Shown here: positions 7,014 through 8,255 of the stretch, in pieces
Position numbering within the stretch: position 1 is the first letter of the stretch
Layout: the number at the start of each line of letters is the position of its first letter
Source: ANME-2 cluster archaeon
GTDB lineage: Archaea > Halobacteriota > Methanosarcinia > Methanosarcinales > Methanocomedenaceae
DNA length: 8,255 nucleotides
Assembly (NCBI GenBank): GCA_022353185.1
Contig: JAKRWB010000235.1
Coordinates: 1-8,255, forward strand
Direction: 5' to 3'
The notes under the pieces: model-generated
Database searches by the model: none
What the model was told of the DNA's origin: nothing
What the model saw: the letters and a program-made list of their open reading frames with translations, nothing else
Translations under genes and position numbers: made by a program

Positions 7014-7936
7014 GTAGTTTTATCCCCTGTTTTTTTATAGAGCTCGGCATCCTTTTCAAGCTCAGCAATCCGCTCTTTGAGTTCAGCCATCCGGAGCTCA
7101 CGTCCTGTGAAAGCTCTGATGGTGCGTTCAAGGTCGTCGATATTTTCCTCAAGTTCGTTGTTGAGTTTTTGGAGTTCAACCTCTGCCTGTTTGCGCTCAG
7201 TGATGTTACGAGCTGCTGCAAATGCGCCCACAACATCTCCAGTCTGGTCCTTGTATACCGAAGCATTGTACGATACAAATATCTGTGTACCATCCTTTGC
7301 TTTCATGACCAGTTCGTAATCCCTGACCTCCCCCGTCTCAAATACCATCATTGCGCCCGTAAATGCTTTATCGGTATCAGTGAAATAATCAGCAAATGGG
7401 GTTCCTATCAACTCTTCCCGGTCTCTGCCTGTAGCCCGTATTGTGGCCGTGTTCACATCCAGTATGAACCCTTCCTGGTCAAAAGTCACAAGCGGGTCCA
7501 GGCTCACTTCGATAAGTCCTCTGTTGTAGTGCTGTAAATAATGAAGTTCCAGCTCGTCACGCTTTTGTTGGGTGATGTCATGACCAGTGGCAAATGCTCC
7601 CACTATTTTTCCTGTCTGGTCTTTATAGGGCGATATACTAAATGTTATGATTGGATTTGGTCCGTCTCCCTTTTCCATGACCAGTTCATAATCCCTGACC
7701 TCTCCTGTATCAAACACTTGCTCGACTGCATTATTTGCTTTAACCGGATCAATAAAATGTTCAACAAAACGTGATCCTATCAACTTCTCACGGTTTTTAC
7801 TGAAAATTCGAACTGCTGAGTTGTTAACATCAGTAATAATGCCTTCCATATCGAAAATTAACAGAACATCCTGGCTAATTAGCTGGAATTCCCTTTCCAT
7901 TATAAAAAGGGGTGAATCTTGTATCTTATTATTCAT
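7010..7936 (-). CDS. Two-PAS-domain protein with coiled-coil tail, no output domain
   Basis: A 308-aa protein, first gene of the proposed operon. PAS domains at about 15-123 (ends HDITQQK) and 130-247 (ends RNITERK) are internal copies: both hold TGEVRDYELVM and YKDQTG followed by VVGAFA or IVGAFA. The second carries the common SLDPLVTFDQEG and TGRDREELIGTPF signature. Residues 250-302 form a coil ending in TGRELRMAELKERIAELEKD, almost the same tail as in the next protein. No kinase, DNA-binding or other output domain and no membrane segment is seen, so it is probably a soluble sensor or adaptor. The start at 7936 is supported by a G-run Shine-Dalgarno 5 nt upstream (7942-7947); Met13 is a weaker alternative. 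The stop overlaps the next start by 4 nt (ATGA). Confidence 0.95.
   Translation of the reverse strand: MNNKIQDSPLFIMEREFQLISQDVLLIFDMEGIITDVNNSAVRIFSKNREKLIGSRFVEHFIDPVKANNAVEQVFDTGEVRDYELVMEKGDGPNPIITFSISPYKDQTGKIVGAFATGHDITQQKRDELELHYLQHYNRGLIEVSLDPLVTFDQEGFILDVNTATIRATGRDREELIGTPFADYFTDTDKAFTGAMMVFETGEVRDYELVMKAKDGTQIFVSYNASVYKDQTGDVVGAFAAARNITERKQAEVELQKLNNELEENIDDLERTIRAFTGRELRMAELKERIAELEKDAELYKKTGDKTT
7048..7111 (-). repeat. Shared GRELRM coil-tail sequence, copy in 308-aa PAS gene
   Basis: Encodes TGRELRMAELKERIAELEKD near the C-terminus, the partner of 5687-5750. It is followed by a short unrelated tail (AELYKKTGDKTT) before the stop. Confidence 0.8.
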
Positions 7937-7941
7937 CTAAA

Positions 7942-7947
7942 CCCCCC
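7942..7947 (-). promoter_or_regulatory. Shine-Dalgarno-like G-run for the 308-aa PAS gene
   Basis: Six consecutive G followed by T, 5 nt before the ATG at 7936 on the minus strand. It can pair with the anti-Shine-Dalgarno sequence and decides the start against the later Met13. Confidence 0.6.
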
Positions 7948-8030
7948 GTAAAGATTATAATTTTTCTTTCACCTTGTATATGATATATTATTTTATATTA
8001 GTTTATTGTTAGGATTAGATTTATACTTCG
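7948..8030 (-). promoter_or_regulatory. Probable promoter region of the PAS/CheB-CheR operon
   Basis: The intergenic stretch is far more AT-rich than its flanks. On the minus strand it has several TATA-like candidates: TAATATAAAATAATATATC (about 7983-8001) and TTATAATC (about 7954-7961). With an archaeal TATA box in the first cluster, transcription would start about 25 nt downstream, near 7950-7965, leaving a short leader that contains the Shine-Dalgarno. No clear B-recognition element could be fixed, so the exact box is uncertain. Confidence 0.4.
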
Positions 8031-8032
8031 GT

Positions 8033-8053
8033 GTATGCACATCAGGTATGCAC
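8033..8053. repeat. Pair of 8-bp direct repeats (GTATGCAC) upstream of the promoter
   Basis: GTATGCAC occurs at 8033-8040 and again at 8046-8053, a 13-bp period. It lies between the end of the upstream gene and the AT-rich promoter region, a reasonable place for a transcription-factor site, but the repeats are short and chance is possible. Confidence 0.35.
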
Positions 8054-8075
8054 TCAGAACCAGGACTTATTAAAG

Positions 8076-8255
8076 TCAAATATCAGAGCGTGAAGTTTCT
8101 GTCCATTCGGTCCTTGTCTTCCTGGCGCGGTTCAATAAAGCATGCAAACCGCAAAAGCTGATCAGCCATACATGGAACACCAGCCCCAAAGTCTTGAATA
8201 GCACCCGGTCATGTCCCTTTGCCCATAGTCTGAACCCATAGACCGGGACGAGGGG
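8076..8255 (-). CDS. C-terminal fragment of a membrane protein, possibly a family 2 glycosyltransferase (enters from right edge)
   Basis: The reverse frame is open from the right edge to a TGA at 8076-8078, giving the last 59 residues of a larger protein. It reads PLVPVYGFRLWAKGHD, then a hydrophobic stretch (about VLFKTLGLVFHVWLISFCGL) that could be a last membrane helix, then a basic, hydrophilic end LLNRARKTRTEWTETSRSDI. A final helix followed by R-x-x-EW-x-x-T-x-R is the kind of C-terminus found in membrane-anchored family 2 glycosyltransferases, which is only a resemblance over a short region. The opposite strand also has an open frame here, but it ends inside the window and has no recognisable pattern. 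Same strand as the PAS operon but separated by 139 nt, so probably a different transcript. Confidence 0.5.
   Translation of the reverse strand, partial: PLVPVYGFRLWAKGHDRVLFKTLGLVFHVWLISFCGLHALLNRARKTRTEWTETSRSDI

Noticed and set aside
6943..7293. 116-codon minus-strand open frame overlapping the two PAS genes
   Set aside because: Out of frame with both genes, whose PAS motifs, ATGA overlap and coil tail are clear; composition (Arg/Thr/Leu rich) fits a frame shadow.
6995..7537. 180-codon plus-strand open frame
   Set aside because: It lies fully opposite two strongly supported PAS genes, has no recognisable domain, and is rich in Ser/Cys/Phe as expected for an antisense shadow.
371..7580. 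Recurring ~19-nt word considered as a CRISPR array or interspersed regulatory repeat
   Set aside because: Copies are hundreds of bases apart, in frame, and encode the conserved end of PAS domains.
8064..8077. Short palindrome GACTT-AAGTC at the end of the right-edge gene as a terminator
   Set aside because: The stem is only 5 AT-rich base pairs, overlaps the stop codon and is not followed by a T-run on the transcribed strand.
8090..8240. Plus-strand open frame opposite the right-edge fragment
   Set aside because: It ends at a TAG inside the window, lacks a good start and shows no pattern; the reverse frame has a plausible membrane helix and known-type C-terminus.

Overview
This window is a tightly packed block of sensory signal-transduction genes, all on the minus strand and therefore read from right to left. 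In transcription order it holds: (i) the last 59 codons of a gene entering from the right edge, probably the C-terminus of a membrane-bound family 2 glycosyltransferase-like protein; (ii) a 139-nt intergenic region with an AT-rich promoter-like stretch; (iii) a 308-aa protein of two PAS domains; (iv) a 451-aa protein of three PAS domains; (v) a 995-aa CheB-CheR-PAS fusion; (vi) a 427-aa PAS histidine kinase; and (vii) the first 434 codons of a protein with at least three PAS domains that leaves the window at the left edge. Junctions (iii) to (vii) are a 4-nt ATGA overlap, a 64-nt gap, a 20-nt-scale gap (2587-2605) and a 1-nt TAATG overlap, so the five genes most likely form one operon.

The organism is probably an archaeon of the Methanosarcinales type (methanogen or ANME-2d/Methanoperedens-like). 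This is inferred from the kinase H-box reading HDLLNP, the PAS subfamilies, the GRELRM-type coil tails, archaeal-style Shine-Dalgarno and AT-rich promoter sequences, and the moderate base composition. No ribosomal RNA or universal marker is present, and PAS/CheB-CheR genes move between archaea and bacteria, so the assignment is tentative.

Functionally, the block looks like a multi-input sensory complex. The CheB-CheR fusion carries methylesterase, methyltransferase, a long heptad coil and PAS domains but stops before the histidine kinase that fused relatives often have. A stand-alone PAS kinase follows immediately. Two PAS-only proteins without any visible output module precede it. There is no methyl-accepting chemotaxis protein, CheA, CheW or receiver-domain protein in the window, so the methylation target and phosphoryl acceptor are not visible.

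The most noteworthy structure is at the DNA level. The first 184 codons of the kinase and of the next gene align without a gap, at about 83% protein identity and with identical blocks of 50-60 nt, and then diverge exactly at the DITERK seam of the PAS domain. The same roughly 19-nt seam sequence recurs at nine places across the window. This suggests that the locus evolves by duplication and swapping of PAS modules. A second point is a Glu in place of the usual catalytic Asp in the CheB domain.
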